A stretch of 64,000 nt of DNA from Plakobranchus ocellatus (GCA_019648995.1 BLXT01003724.1:1152324-1216323), one strand, 5' to 3'. Counted from the stretch's first letter, positions 1-10,819 are shown. Numbers and translations: made by a program. Notes: generated by a model not told the origin, from the sequence alone.

Positions 1-44
1 CACACATAAACATATGTTTGAAGTTTCTATCTGATTTCACCAAC

Positions 45-103
45 CTGTAAATCCAGGCAAAAAACTCATCAGCGTGCAGTTGGTAAAAGCATCGGCAAGT
101 TCA
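45..103 (-). CDS. GNAT-like gene, last exon inside the window
   Basis: The acceptor is CAAATTACAG and the donor is ACAG|GTTGGT. The AG carried from the previous exon plus T makes Ser. The exon then reads ELADAFTNCTLMSFLPGFT in one open frame. The gene continues to the left of the window. Confidence 0.68.
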
Positions 104-711
104 CTGTAATTTGAGGAGGGAAGAATGATGTTTTATGTTGTATTTGTGTTGGGTGTTTTTTAGTTTTTTTTGTTTTTTAAGAGGGGGGGGGGAGACAGAG
201 TGAGACAGAAACACATACAGGTAGATTAAAAAAGAGAGGAAAGACGGGAAGACTCAAATATGTATTACAATAGTACAAATAAAATTGCTATGACATAAAA
301 GCTTATACTTGAAAAAACTAAGAGGCAGACACAAATTGAATTGAATCTATATCGGAATTTTGTGACATTGTCATGGCTGTTGTATTACTGCAATGTGAAG
401 GTGACATTCACTCAGACTCTCCATACCTCCATTTGCTGTTCAAGATGACATCATCACTGAAACCGAATTTGCTGAAGAAATCTACAGCAGAATTATCAGC
501 ATGAACAACAACTGCATCATGATTCCCAACCACCACTGGAGAAATGCATTTCTGAAATCACCATTATAAATTGGATTATCTTAAAGCAAACAGTGTTTTT
601 TTTTTTAAACTATTAAACAAGAATTCTTCACTTTAACCTAAATTCAGCTTCTCAAACTTAATGAAAAAAATTACTTATTCCTTGGCCTACATCATATTCA
701 AAGTTTTCATT

Positions 712-773
<62 letters not shown>

Positions 774-2157
774 AAGAGAGAGAAGGGGAGAAAGACAGGT
801 AGATAGAAAGAGTGGGATGTGGATTAATATGTCCATTTTTTTCTACATATTTTTTTTTCATTTCCATCATAAAGAAGCCATACAAGTCACACCTTAAACT
901 TTAATTTGTTTGGCATTATCAAGCAGCATGCACATTGTTTTGATGACAATCTTCTTGATTTTTTATTGAAATATATCAAGCAATTTTGAGAATTTCAAAC
1001 TTTGTTTCTTAAAATGTTACTTTTTCTTTCTTTCAAGTTTTAAATAGATGTAAGCTGCAATTTTATGTATTTCCCTCATTTCTTCAATGTATGAAATCAG
1101 AGTACAAAGAGTATTTCATTAAGGCTGAATGTATTTTATTCTTTCTCATGAGAAGGCTTCAGTTGTTTTAGTTTTATTTGTTTAATGAGTTCTGCTCTTT
1201 GGCTAATAACTGCACAGCTATAAAGAAAAAGAGTAAATATATCAATAATGTGTTTAAAATTCTCAATGGTAAGAACTCTTGAAACCAGTTTAAATGTCTT
1301 GCATGTCAAATATTAAATTTCACATTGTTTAATTAATTAATATATTCTAAGAACATTTTGCCCAGTACTTTTTGCATATGAAAGCTGCATGGAGATATGT
1401 TGTTTGTGTGTCAAAATATATAAATGTTTAAAAATGTTTAGATATATTTATACAAGAAAATATGACTTTCAATTCCTCTACCTTAAAACTATCATAGGTA
1501 AGATTTGACATACTACGTTTGGTAAATGACAGTGTCTACTTTTACAACAATGATAAAACTATGAAAAGTATACAAATTTTCCACTCCCAGAAACTAATAG
1601 ATAAGTATAAGGATCTGGAAGATGCTATGGTGTTTGAAGGGAATGAAACTAATGAAGTAAAAAATACAACAACTAACAAAAAGTTATTTTAACAAATTTG
1701 AGCAACATAGAGTATATATACAATTTTTTTTTTTTTGCCCTTAGGCTTTATCATAAAAAAAAAAATGATGTTCAAATTTGCTAAAATAAGTTTTAGTAGT
1801 CGTATTCTTTTACTATATTGACAATAACAACAAAAAAATATTGAAACAAAATTTGACACATCTGCCAGTAATACAATCATAATAGCATGAACTTACTGAT
1901 AACAGGTAACGACCAATCCTGTATTTGCGATACCGTGGGCGTACACTTATGAGTGTAAGATGTATCACTCTTTCCTTGTGAGCACTTTAAAAAGTAGAAA
2001 AGTTTGATGTCTTTTACCAAGCAATAAAAATATGAATATCACTTAAAACAATTTTTTCAAGCGTGCGATTATCATCTTAAATCTCATTAATATCATTCAA
2101 GAAATGAAAGTATAACTGAAGAATATATTTATATATATATATACACACACACACACA

Positions 2158-2216
<59 letters not shown>

Positions 2217-5200
2217 CTCTACTCAAATATTAACTTCACTATCCAGCAGACTCACATGAATTTCCTTTCAAATGTAGCGCAACCCAACAGCCTGTTTTCA
2301 ATGCCAACCATAGATGGCTTGATTACTCCAGTACATTTCTCCCTCTGGCTGCGCCGCTCTATGCTGTTGCTTATGAATGTGTGAATTCCTTTACTATAAT
2401 TCTCCTCCTCTCTGAAAGATTGCAAGTTTTCTTATCAAAATAACTAAACAAGCTGTGCATTTTTGTGAAAAAGTCTATCCATCGTATGATCATATAAAAT
2501 ATAACTTGGTGACATACTTCATATTTTTCCATATCAGAAGTTGTAATTTCTGTTCAGAGCAATTTTAGAATTTAAAAAATATAATAAAGATTACAAGCAA
2601 TAAGATGTAAAAAGGAATGAAGAAAAATCAATCAAAAGTTAATTTAAAATTATTCTGAATTGACAACAGTATAAATGGAAGTATTTTAAAGTTGCGATCT
2701 TTTTTTTACTTCCTTTAAATAATTTTGGGGGTAAAAAAGTTTTGGGCAAAAGCATCTTAGCTCTATCAAATTTTGGCAATTGTGGAATTAAAAAAAAAAG
2801 AATTCTAGAACCAATTGAAATTGTAAAACGGGTATCTCGTTCATTTATTATATGGGATTATTTTAAGACAATGTAATAAAAAAAGTCTACGTCATATTAT
2901 TCTCTTGCACTTGTTTCATGCATTTCTAATCTTTTTCAATAAAGTTATAAATGGGCAAGATCATCACTACTCACTTGATGCTTATTTACTATTAATTTAC
3001 TCTGTGAGTACCGTTCAGTATTATCTTTATACCGGTATATAATATCTAATTGCCAAATAAAATTTTTTTCCAGGTTAAGCATTTATCTGGTCTATGCTGT
3101 GAGAAAAAAAAGAATAAGAAAAAAGACCCACTCCTCTTCATCTTCTTCATCATTGTCACTGTCTTCATCTGAGTCACTGAATGCTTCTACAAATGCGCTC
3201 AAAACTGGTTCTTCTTCCTTTAAAATATTCTCAGTTTCATTTATCCTGCTTGTCCAATCTTGTTGCATTGCGGCATCTGATTCTTCAGGTTTCTTCTTTT
3301 TCTCCTTGTTTTTGACTTTGATACTACGTTCTGTCATGTTATCAACAGCATCTTTGTGTGATAAAAGAGTAAGATACATTGAGTTTACGAAATAAATAAA
3401 GTCATTTGTAACATTTGTTGCTCTAAAAATATACTTCCCTACCATGAAGTTTACAAAACATTATGATGGAAGACCAAAAGGAAAGTTTGATGAGTGCGCA
3501 AGGAGATAAGTATTTTGAAATGAATTAAAGATTTGCTGTATATTCCCTTTAATGAGAATTAATGCTTTACAAAGGCTTCCAAAAATGAGAAAAAAGCCAT
3601 GACATTAACACACATAATGAAATAAGGTTACTTCTAGGCTGTGGTTTTTTTTCATTACCAACTTTTCTTACATAGGTTTTCTTTCTAAATATGTCTGTGA
3701 TAAATGGGCAAGAAAATGTATAGATGCTGCAACAGAATAAGTAGCAAGAAACAGCTATAAAAAAATTAGCAATAATAAGATCAATAAATATGAAATTTAA
3801 AGGCAAAAAAAAAAATTTTCATGATTAGTATTAATATTACAAACCTTTTAAATCTTGTACTAAGACAATTGTTCTTGCCCATCGCGCACATACAGTAGTA
3901 TAAATTGTGTCCGATTCCATATCAGATAAAGATATGTCATACAGCCCCACAACAGCGTGCAACAAATCTCGATTTGAGACCTTGATAGGAAGGATAACAT
4001 AAAGATATCTATCAGGATCACACAGATATACAGCTTAAAGAAATAGGGAAAGAAAATCATAAACTTTTATAATTGCAGCAAAAGGGACCAATAAAGCAGG
4101 AAAGAAGGTAGTGACATGAATAAGTGTATAGGAAAAACTCCTGAAAGGCAAATAAAAGGAAACAAAACATATTTGGTCTCATTTAGATTTTATAATTTAC
4201 GAGCGAATCAACAGGACCCTTAACGGGGGTTTCACGAATGGCATGAACTCAAAAAAAAAAAAAAGAAAAGAAAAGAAAAATCAAAGATATAGTACTTTGC
4301 ATATCCTTGCTTTTTTTTTTTCAGCTTTGCCTAGATCACTAAACAAAACATCTCAAGTTCTATGCTTTCTGTATGTTGGGTTATTTCAAAAGTTTTCCGA
4401 CTGTCCATTAATCTGGCAAATTTTCTGCTAAAACATTAACACTTTTCTCACAGAGTTTTAGGCAGGTGCGAGTATCTCAATCTGTTCACTCCTGCTACTC
4501 CTAAAAAAAAAAGTTCAAAGCTACTTTTCTTACGTGTAAAGATCACCTCACCTCGACTTATTGTAAACATCACAATTTATTTCCACTTATTGGTAAAAAT
4601 TTTGTATTAAAGTCTAACATGGGACTCCCTCCTTTTAACTTATCAATAATAAAGGGGAAAGCATGATGTAATAGAAGGAAAATCAATTTAGCTCTTATAA
4701 TATCTAGATCATATCCTTTTACACTGCCATTTTATAGCACAGGATTACTTTGGTGGACAGTTTAATCTAGGCCACTAGTTAGAGCAGGTCACACCAACAA
4801 AGCTACCTTTATCCCTGCAAAAACCTTCGCCAATGTTCATTCACTTAAACATACATTCAATAATCCTCTTTTGGCAACCAATATACAAGAAATATCTTCA
4901 GCAGCAGCAGCCGCAGTAGCAGTAGCAGTAGTAGTATTTTTTCTATGAGGATCAGTTTTCTCAATCCCACAATAGTAACACTTGTACCTTTATTTCTACA
5001 ATGACGCTTTTTTCTTTCTCTCTCTTCTCACTCCTTTCCTCCTTCTCTGATCTTCTTTTTTTTCTGTTCTACATGAGTTAAGACTAGGTATGACATTTCT
5101 CACGAAAATATGGTCATCTCAAGGTAATCCTCTAACACCAAGTGCGATCTTGTTAGCAAAGGTGAACAAATCAAACAAGTTACAAAATTCGAATATCTAG

Positions 5201-8200
5201 GTTACCTGATAACATCCGATGATAGATGCACTAAACACTAAGATGAAATAAGTAAAAGAATGGCTATGGATGAAAATCCATTCCAAAAAATAAAACCAAT
5301 ACTGGCAAACAGAAACATAAGTATGAAAACCAAAATAAGGGTAATTAAAACATATTATAATATATGGTCAGTACTTTCGTATGGTATTAAGTGTTGCACA
5401 ATAAACCAGGAAACAGAGAAAAACTGGAAGCAGTAGAAATGTGGTTTATCAGAAGAATATGAGGTTCCAATGGACAGAAAAAAGTACAATGAATTGGTGG
5501 TGAAAGAGGATAATTTGGGCGATCACTATGTAAAGCCATAAGACAAAGGCAAATTACAAGTTTTAGTCCATATTCGCCAACACAAGGGTTTCGAACACCT
5601 AGCAATCACTGGAAAGATAGAAGGCAAATTCAGTAGAGGTAGGCAGAGAATAACCTTTATTGAAAGTCTTAAGTCATGAGCAATAGGCAAGGGCAGCAAC
5701 AACAACTTGATGAGGTTAACTGAGAATAGGTCTGAGTGGAGGAACATGATCGCCAATGTCTGTTCCTGACAAGGTGCCTGAAGAAGAAGATAATACTACT
5801 CACAAAATCACCACAGTTTGAGACCTATAACTCTTTTTTTTTTTTTTTTTCGTCAAAAGTGATAAAAGATCTGTCTTATCTGGACTGGGAGGGCCTCCCT
5901 CATGACTGTTTAAGCAGAAGGTGCAGGATTTTAAAAAATTATTCAAAATAAAAAAAAAACAACTCTAAAAAGGTAATTTATTTTCTTTGTTTAAGTTCAT
6001 ATTAATTTATCTATCACATTAATGTATAGTACTAATCAAACCAGGTGAAAAATTACAATACGAAAGCCCCAGCAAAAAAAAAATAAATAACAATAATGTT
6101 GAAAATTACCTAAGTCAAAAATGTAATAAATATAATTCATAGCAATATAATTTAATTATATATTTAAAGTAAAAGGCATTGATTAAAATGTTCATTCTTT
6201 AGCATTTTTGCAGTTAATTTTGCGCCAGCTGCATATAAAAATATATACATAAAAAGGAAAACTCAATTAACATTCTTGTTTTTCTTTTGTATTTGGCAAA
6301 CCTCATTTGTCACACTGAAGTTTGTTTCAAAGTATTGAGACTTATAATTTTCAGGTAAAAGTTTATCATATATACACTTCAAACTGTATCTATGGGTATT
6401 TGCAAATTTAAATCTTTAAAAATGCCCAAAAAAAGGCAACAAAATTGACCCAAAAAATGCAAAAAAAAAATACAAAATAGATGAGAAAAATGCAGCAAAA
6501 GTTAAGATTCATCCCAATTTTATTTTTAGCTCTAAAATGATAAACTCCTCTTAGCATCAGACATTTTCAAATAAGAGTAGTTTTCTTTTTTTGCACACTT
6601 TGCCAGCTCCAATGATCCTGATGGTCTTTCAAAATACTAAATACTGTTAAGGGTAAGGGTCTAAAATTTTTTGCTTTTGGCTGGTCTTTTTCCTTCTTGG
6701 TCAACATTCCTCTTCAGCAATTAAATATTTGTCCATTTTGGAGTGAGCTTCCACTGTTGACTTCCATGTATATTTTAACACAATTTGTAATGAGTGCAAA
6801 ATTTCAGTTGATGTCTCATTTCAGCACTGATGTGTCTGGCAGATTTTGTAAGGAGATACTTTTCCATACTATAAGTCTATCAAAAAATCTACGATATTTT
6901 AATAGAATATTAACAAATAACAATCGACCAAAGCAGAGAGCTCACTTAAGCGAATTTTTTTTAAATTATTTTCTTGCCAATTCTGCGCATAAAAAAAGTT
7001 AAATGTTTGAGCTTTTGCTGATGCCTTCTTTTCTTTTGTGAAAAGTTGAACACACAATAGATCTAAGTTCTTTATTTTCTTTTTAAAGAAAAAAAATTGC
7101 AGAAAATTGCAGAAATATACTAAAAATTAAGTAAGATATAGAATAGTACTGTAAAATTCTATGATCTTTTACACTGATGATGCCAATAAGGCGTAATGTT
7201 TGAATGTTTTTTTTTACCACTAATTTACTTTGTGAGTACCGCTTAGTTTTCTGTATAATATCCAGATGGCAACTGGCTACTTTAGTCCTTACAATAAAAT
7301 ATATCAATTAAATTACCATTGCACAGTTTGGATCCACATTTTATATTGCTTGCAGTGCTTCCCGAGTGGCAATCTTGCCCATTTATGATTAATTTCTTAA
7401 AAAATGATGAGCTCCATTATGACTGGGAATGGTTAAAAATCTCATAGAAATTTACAGTTATTTGTTTATCAAGAAAAAAATGTTTTAAGTGCATACATAT
7501 CATACAAAATGAAGGTCAATAACAATGTACATATAGCTCAATCGATGTGCATGTTTTGCATGTCTCTTTAACATATAAGTGTGAAAATAATGTCAAAGGG
7601 AGAAAATTTTAAGTCACTGATAGGCCAAAGATTATTCATTGCTACTTAAAATCCAGAAAAATTCTAATTAGTATTGCAAATAACAAGTCCACCAAGGAGC
7701 TGCTGTTTCCAGCAGTATTGAATATAGCCACTTTGATTCCAGAAAAATGTATCCCTAAATTTCAGCACTGGAATGAAGAAGATTACTGTACTATATGCTA
7801 AATGGTTTTCTTGAATATTTCATTGTGCACCGGGTAAAGACCTCTGATTATGCACTCATAGCCCTACTTTGATTATAATGACAAAATAAAAGCAATTATA
7901 CTCAACATTGGCAACTTTAGAAATGTACCAACAATTATCATAAATTACGAATAATTTCTTCAAAAAACAACCCTATCTCTTACAATTTTTTGAAAAAAAA
8001 TGATCACCTCAGATGACCATCTTGGATAATGGCGGCCGATTTTTTGTTGATCAGGTCTGTTTCAGCGATTAATTTAGAAATAAAACACAAGTGATCTCAG
8101 GAAATTGTGTTTTATTTTCACGTTATTGAATGGTTAATTTGTAATTTCACAGTTGGTTAGTAGTCTAGACTAGCTATCATAAATCTAGTTTTCTTAAGCG

Positions 8201-8527
8201 CATATTCGGAAGTCTTGCCCACACTAGCATCATCTAACTGAAACAGAGTTTACATTTTAAAACTCTTCCAATATCACTTACCCCCGCAATAACGCCATCA
8301 GAATCGTTAACTTGCCCAAGTTGAATCACTCGTTTGAAATCAATGATTACAGGAACGCCATAAACACTTTCTCCAAACTGGTTTTTAAACTCAATTTTTT
8401 CATCAATTTGGGAGCCCGGTCTTCCAAAGCATTCAATCTCTTCATTGGTGTCTCGAGAATCCATAGATGAAACCGTGGGCATTGTTGTCGCTGGCAGACC
8501 AATATGAATTCCACTGCCATCCGCCAT
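45..8527 (-). CDS. Unrecognised multi-exon gene with a C-terminal GNAT-like acetyltransferase fold (5' part, runs off the left edge)
   Basis: I joined eight minus-strand exons: 8527-8282, 7395-7317 (tentative), 4033-3845, 3351-3132, 2411-2256, 1984-1897, 551-427 and 103-45. Every junction is GT-AG and every phase agrees, giving about 387 residues so far. Order seen: a conserved-looking N-terminus (FGRPGSQIDEKIEF), a segment with YLCDPDRYLYVILP, a lysine-rich stretch, a run of Asp/Glu, then LLGCATFE, RVIHLTLISVRPRYRK, YRIGRYLL, NHDAVVVHAD and FFSKFGFSDD. That last series follows the strand-loop-helix order of GNAT acetyltransferases, including the cofactor loop and the late A-x-x-F-F-x-K-F-G-F element. 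The first glycine of the R-x-x-G-x-G loop is Arg here, so activity is uncertain. Substrate and name are unknown. The last exon ends at a donor at positions 44-43, so more exons lie outside the window. The gene is divergent from GLDC. Confidence 0.72.
104..426 (-). other. Intron of the GNAT-like gene
   Basis: I see nothing beyond a short G-run near 183-192 and no further exon. Confidence 0.5.
427..551 (-). CDS. GNAT-like gene, C-terminal fold exon
   Basis: The acceptor is TTTCAG and the donor is TGGAG|GTATGG. Only one of the three frames is open. It encodes CISPVVVGNHDAVVVHAD and NSAVDFFSKFGFSDD, matching the GNAT pattern in which a strand (VVVHAD) is followed by A-x-x-F-F-x-x-x-G-F. Confidence 0.72.
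552..1896 (-). other. Intron of the GNAT-like gene
   Basis: AT-rich, with a long GA/CT microsatellite at 713-794. No coding stretch was recognised. Confidence 0.5.
713..794. repeat. (GA)n microsatellite
   Basis: A long perfect GA run that decays into AAAG/GGAG. It creates spurious Arg-Glu or Ser-Leu open frames on both strands. Confidence 0.95.
1897..1984 (-). CDS. GNAT-like gene, acetyl-CoA loop exon
   Basis: The acceptor is CTTTTTAAAG and the donor is TCA|GTAAGT. The exon encodes AHKERVIHLTLISVRP then RYRKYRIGRYLL, the place and spacing of the GNAT strand-loop-helix that binds acetyl-CoA (R-x-x-G-x-G/A). The second Gly is present. The first is replaced by Arg. Confidence 0.72.
2124..2214. 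repeat. (TA)n microsatellite with a short (CA)n block
   Basis: TATATA, then CACACA, then a long TA run, inside an intron of the GNAT-like gene. Confidence 0.95.
2256..2411 (-). CDS. GNAT-like gene, start of acetyltransferase fold
   Basis: The acceptor is ATCTTTCAG and the donor is TTCAT|GTGAGT. The exon gives 51 complete codons with split codons at both ends. It encodes SIERRSQREKCTG, KPSMVGIENRLLGCATFE and RKF. The hydrophobic strand LLGCATFE fits the GNAT beta strand before the cofactor strand. Confidence 0.68.
2982..3055. repeat. Dispersed repeat, copy 1
   Basis: Shares AATTTACT-TGTGAGTACCG and a following TATAATATC with 7209-7272. The family is unknown. It lies in an intron. Confidence 0.5.
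3132..3351 (-). CDS. GNAT-like gene, lysine-rich then acidic exon
   Basis: The acceptor is TCACACAAAG. The proposed donor is GAGGA|GTGGGT, phase 2. The product has NMTERSIKVKNKEKKKK, then ILKEEEPVLSAFVEAF, then a run rich in Asp, Glu and Ser. The next exon continues the acidic run (EEEN), which supports the junction. If the donor is skipped, the frame stays open to a stop near 3092. This is probably a flexible linker before the GNAT fold. Confidence 0.65.
3845..4033 (-). CDS. GNAT-like gene, exon with YLCDPDRYLYVILP
   Basis: The acceptor is TTTCTTTAAG and the donor is AAAAG|GTTTGT. The frame is open for 62 codons, with a phase 1 start and end. It encodes VYLCDPDRYLYVILPIKV, DLLHAVVGLYDISLSD and TTVCARWARTIVLVQD. 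The longest open frame here, on the same strand, is a different and less protein-like one. Phase continuity with the next exon supports this reading. Confidence 0.65.
5100..5790 (+). pseudogene. Decayed LINE reverse transcriptase, C-terminal part
   Basis: Reading across frames gives FEYLGYLITSDDRC, then RNISMKTKIRVIKTYYN, SVLSYGIKCCTI and MWFIRRM, then a shifted frame with GLEHLAITGKIEGKFSRG and RQRITFIESLKS. This is the usual end of non-LTR reverse transcriptases (YLG motif, a Y-G-x-x-C/W region, a W-x-x-R-R-M helix, then an R-G-R-Q-R tail). Stops and frameshifts show it is dead. A second, opposite-strand copy of the same end is at 8835-9180. Confidence 0.75.
7209..7272. repeat. Dispersed repeat, copy 2
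   Basis: Matches 2982-3055 with several substitutions in the same orientation. Confidence 0.5.
7317..7395 (-). CDS. GNAT-like gene, tentative second exon
   Basis: This 79-nt open stretch lies between a pyrimidine-rich TTTTTTAAG acceptor and a G|GTAATT donor. It starts in phase 0 and ends in phase 1, exactly what is needed to join the exons at 8282 and 4033. It encodes 26 residues with four cysteines (INGQDCHSG, CGSKLCN). Weak points: the donor is not strong, and 14 bp of the exon recur at 2947 and 3700, so it may be repeat sequence. Confidence 0.38.
7842..8219. repeat. Unnamed dispersed repeat, copy A
   Basis: Shares with copies B (57363-57668) and C (59750-60161) the ordered blocks ATTATGCAC, TTGATCA-GTCTG, CAGC-ATTAATTTAGAAAT and a terminal GAAGTCTTGC. 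It has no coding capacity, so it is probably a SINE or a non-autonomous element. Confidence 0.65.
8282..8527 (-). CDS. GNAT-like gene, first coding exon
   Basis: This exon encodes residues 1-82. The ATG at 8527 is the first ATG after an in-frame upstream stop and has a strong context (A at -3, G at +4). The exon ends in GGG before a GTAAGT donor, phase 0. It includes FGRPGSQIDEKIEF, GVPVIIDFKRVIQLG and NDSDGV. There is no signal peptide or membrane segment. The family was not recognised from this exon. Confidence 0.7.
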
Positions 8528-8673
8528 CTTTATCAACAAAACAGTTTCGCAGTGAATCGTCAAGTCGTCGTTTTTAATTTAGGTAGTTGAATTCCTTCTT
8601 CTATTGTTTTATTCGAAGTTTACTCATGATTATTAAATTTGATGCGAGCAATCGTTGTCGATCTCATTGTCAT

Positions 8674-8674
<1 letters not shown>

Positions 8675-8710
<36 letters not shown>
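8675..8710. repeat. (TCA)n microsatellite
   Basis: About twelve TCA units, roughly 150 bp upstream of the GNAT-like start codon. Confidence 0.9.
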
Positions 8711-8711
<1 letters not shown>

Positions 8712-8834
8712 AATCACCTTATTATCATCATCTCCTGTATGAGGAAATGAAAGATTACATTTGTTGTTGACTCTAAAAGAGAACTCTTGTAAACGATAAT
8801 GTCTGAATGACCAAGAAAAAAATGAAATAAGCCC

Positions 8835-9180
8835 TATCTTCTTCTTTAGGTGCCTTGTCTAGAACGGATACATGTATGGCGATAATGTTCCTCCACTCAA
8901 ATTTATTCTCACTTTATCAGTCAACCTTATAAAATTGCTATCTTTACCTATTGATCATGATTCAAGGCTTTCAGTAAAAGTTATTCTCTGTCTACCTCTA
9001 CTGCGCTTGCCTTTAATCTTTCCAGTAATTGCTGAGTGTTCCAAATTCTGTGTCGGCAAATATGTCCTAAAAATAGTAGTTGCTGGTCGTCTTATGGCTT
9101 TAATTAGTGATCGCTAAAGATAAGCCTCTTTCAGTACCAATTCATTGGAGTTTTTTCCGTCCAGAATATCATCATCATTC
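8835..9180 (-). pseudogene. LINE reverse transcriptase 3' fragment
   Basis: The minus strand repeats the end of the element at 5100-5790: a SHKTTSNYYF-like segment, a GKIEGK-like RQAQ/R segment and SENKFEWRNIIA. Several stops are present. It has the opposite orientation to the first copy. Confidence 0.65.
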
Positions 9181-9458
9181 ATCAGCAATATCAATAAAAC
9201 TAAATGTTAATACTGTGGTGTAAATTAGAAAATATTACTACCAATGCATTTGTTTAGATAAGCAGATTTCATCCTAACAAAACAATTTCATGGTTTTTAT
9301 CAGGCGTCTAAAACACCAAAGGCCACTGGTTAGTTTATTTAAAGTTTCTAAGATGAGCTTTTTAGGCTCTGTCTTGTCTTTAATCTCTATTTTTCTCTGA
9401 AACGTTTCTTCTTATATCCCTCTTTTGCTGAAGTGTAATAATCTTTTAATTTACTTGA

Positions 9459-9490
<32 letters not shown>

Positions 9491-9544
9491 GAATCAGCCT
9501 TTTGGTTTGGGGGCACACCATACATTAAGAAAAGGACAGAATAA

Positions 9545-9885
9545 AACTTAACATCCTAGGGCTTGCCGAGGTAAGATGAACAGTGGCAGGTTCCATGAAA
9601 CTAAGTAGTAAAACTATAATTTACTCAGGGGTACATACACATGAAAGAGGCGTTGGTATCTTATTTAATGTAACAACGGCAAAAAGTCTGGGGAGTTGGT
9701 GTTCGATTTCAGATAGAGTAGTTGTAGCTAAATTTGTAGTCAAACCAGTAAATCTAGGAATTATTCAAGTGTATGCACCAACATCTGACAGTGATGATGA
9801 AGAAGTAGCAAAAAGTTTTATAAAGAAATAGAAAAAAAAACAAAAGACTATCTAAAATCCCAGGACAACATAAAAGTAATGGGAT
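9545..9885 (+). pseudogene. LINE endonuclease N-terminal fragment
   Basis: Encodes ILGLAEVR, then GSMKLSSKTIIYSG, RGVGILFN, SWCSISDRVVVAKFVVKP and LGIIQVYAPTSDSDDEEVA. This is the start of the APE-type endonuclease domain of non-LTR retrotransposons, often annotated as craniofacial development protein 2-like. The frame breaks after VAKSFIKK, and the sequence is joined to an opposed fragment at about 9885. Confidence 0.78.
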
Positions 9886-10146
9886 TCGCGCCTCTCTTCC
9901 ATTAAATCGAGTATTGCTTTATTTATCCATTTCTTATGCTCTTTCTTTTATCTTTTTTGGGAACGTTTTTCTCTATAACTTCATTACCTGAATTTTTTCA
10001 TTTCTTACCATAATTCTTCTGCTTTTGAGATATTATTTAGAGTTTCATATTTGTTATGCACAGCTATAGCAATTTTGTCTCTTAGATTTTCGTCAGATTT
10101 TAGTAAGTCCACTGCCTCTGTCCATCTTACCTCGGCAAGCCCTAGG
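9555..10146. repeat. Perfect 24-bp inverted repeat bounding two opposed LINE pieces
   Basis: Arms 9555-9578 and 10123-10146 are exact reverse complements (CCTAGGGCTTGC...). Both encode the LGLAEVR segment of a LINE endonuclease, pointing toward each other. Confidence 0.85.
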
Positions 10147-10610
10147 TGTTTAGTTTTATTGATGTGGTGTACGCACATTCCACATTGCTATTTTTTAATA
10201 TTTTATCGGTGTTAATTTTGCGAGCTGACACTGGATGACGACCTGGAGCCACCTGCTGCACATGGCTATCCCTGCCGAACGAGGGATTTGGCTTGGAATC
10301 ACAAACCCCCTTAATGTTGTTAACTAAGGTTTCAGTATGGTTTTGGCTCATCATTTGTTTTCTTGGGAAGCTATACAGCAGTGGTTTCCCCTTGCCAACT
10401 GCTGATTTGTGTACGGGTTCTCCGCTAGCCTTCGTCTTGCAATTAATCCACAAGGCAGTGGGGATCTATGGTGGCCGTTGTCCTATTAAGGATCTTCCGC
10501 CTTTTGTAGGTCTTATTTTTAGTCCTACTGGGTCCCACTAACCTCCTCATCAATTTAAAATTGATGGGGTTACCGATTGTCCGATGGATGCAGTTAAACG
10601 TCATGCCCAG
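9886..10610 (-). pseudogene. Opposed LINE 5' fragment with an internal deletion
   Basis: The minus strand begins with a 5' leader-like region (VHKSAVGKGKPLLYSF), then NVECAYTTSIK (compare the NVRT-YTTGK endonuclease start), then LGLAEVRWTEAVDLL and DKIAIAVHNKYETL. The last part is the linker between endonuclease and reverse transcriptase, so most of the endonuclease is deleted between EVRWT and EAVD. Confidence 0.65.
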
Positions 10611-10748
10611 GATCAAGGTTTAATGTAGAAATTTAGTGCGATACAAAAATTGTCTGTTCAAGATGCATGGTAACACATAATTCACACGTTAACAGCTTTA
10701 TCTTGGGGTCAGCTAGGCCTGTATAATCTAGGCTAGAGATTGGCAAAG

Positions 10749-10778
10749 TAGCAGCAGCAGCAGTATTGTAGATTTAAC

Positions 10779-10819
<41 letters not shown>

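Larger units (their letters stand above)
4034..7316 (-). other. Long intron of the GNAT-like gene
   Basis: Contains a plus-strand LINE 3' fragment (5100-5790), a short (CAG/GTA)n stretch near 4902-4934 and AT-rich sequence. No further exon was supported by splice sites and phase. Confidence 0.45.

Noticed and set aside
661-897. Open frame of Arg-Glu repeats, and its minus-strand Ser-Leu partner
   Set aside because: Product of a GA microsatellite; no flanking coding signal.
7681-7776. Possible minus-strand exon (FRDTFFWNQSGYIQY) behind a good acceptor TTCTTCATTCCAG
   Set aside because: The protein looks plausible, but its open frame needs a phase that fits neither the first exon nor the 4033 exon. 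It could be an alternative exon.
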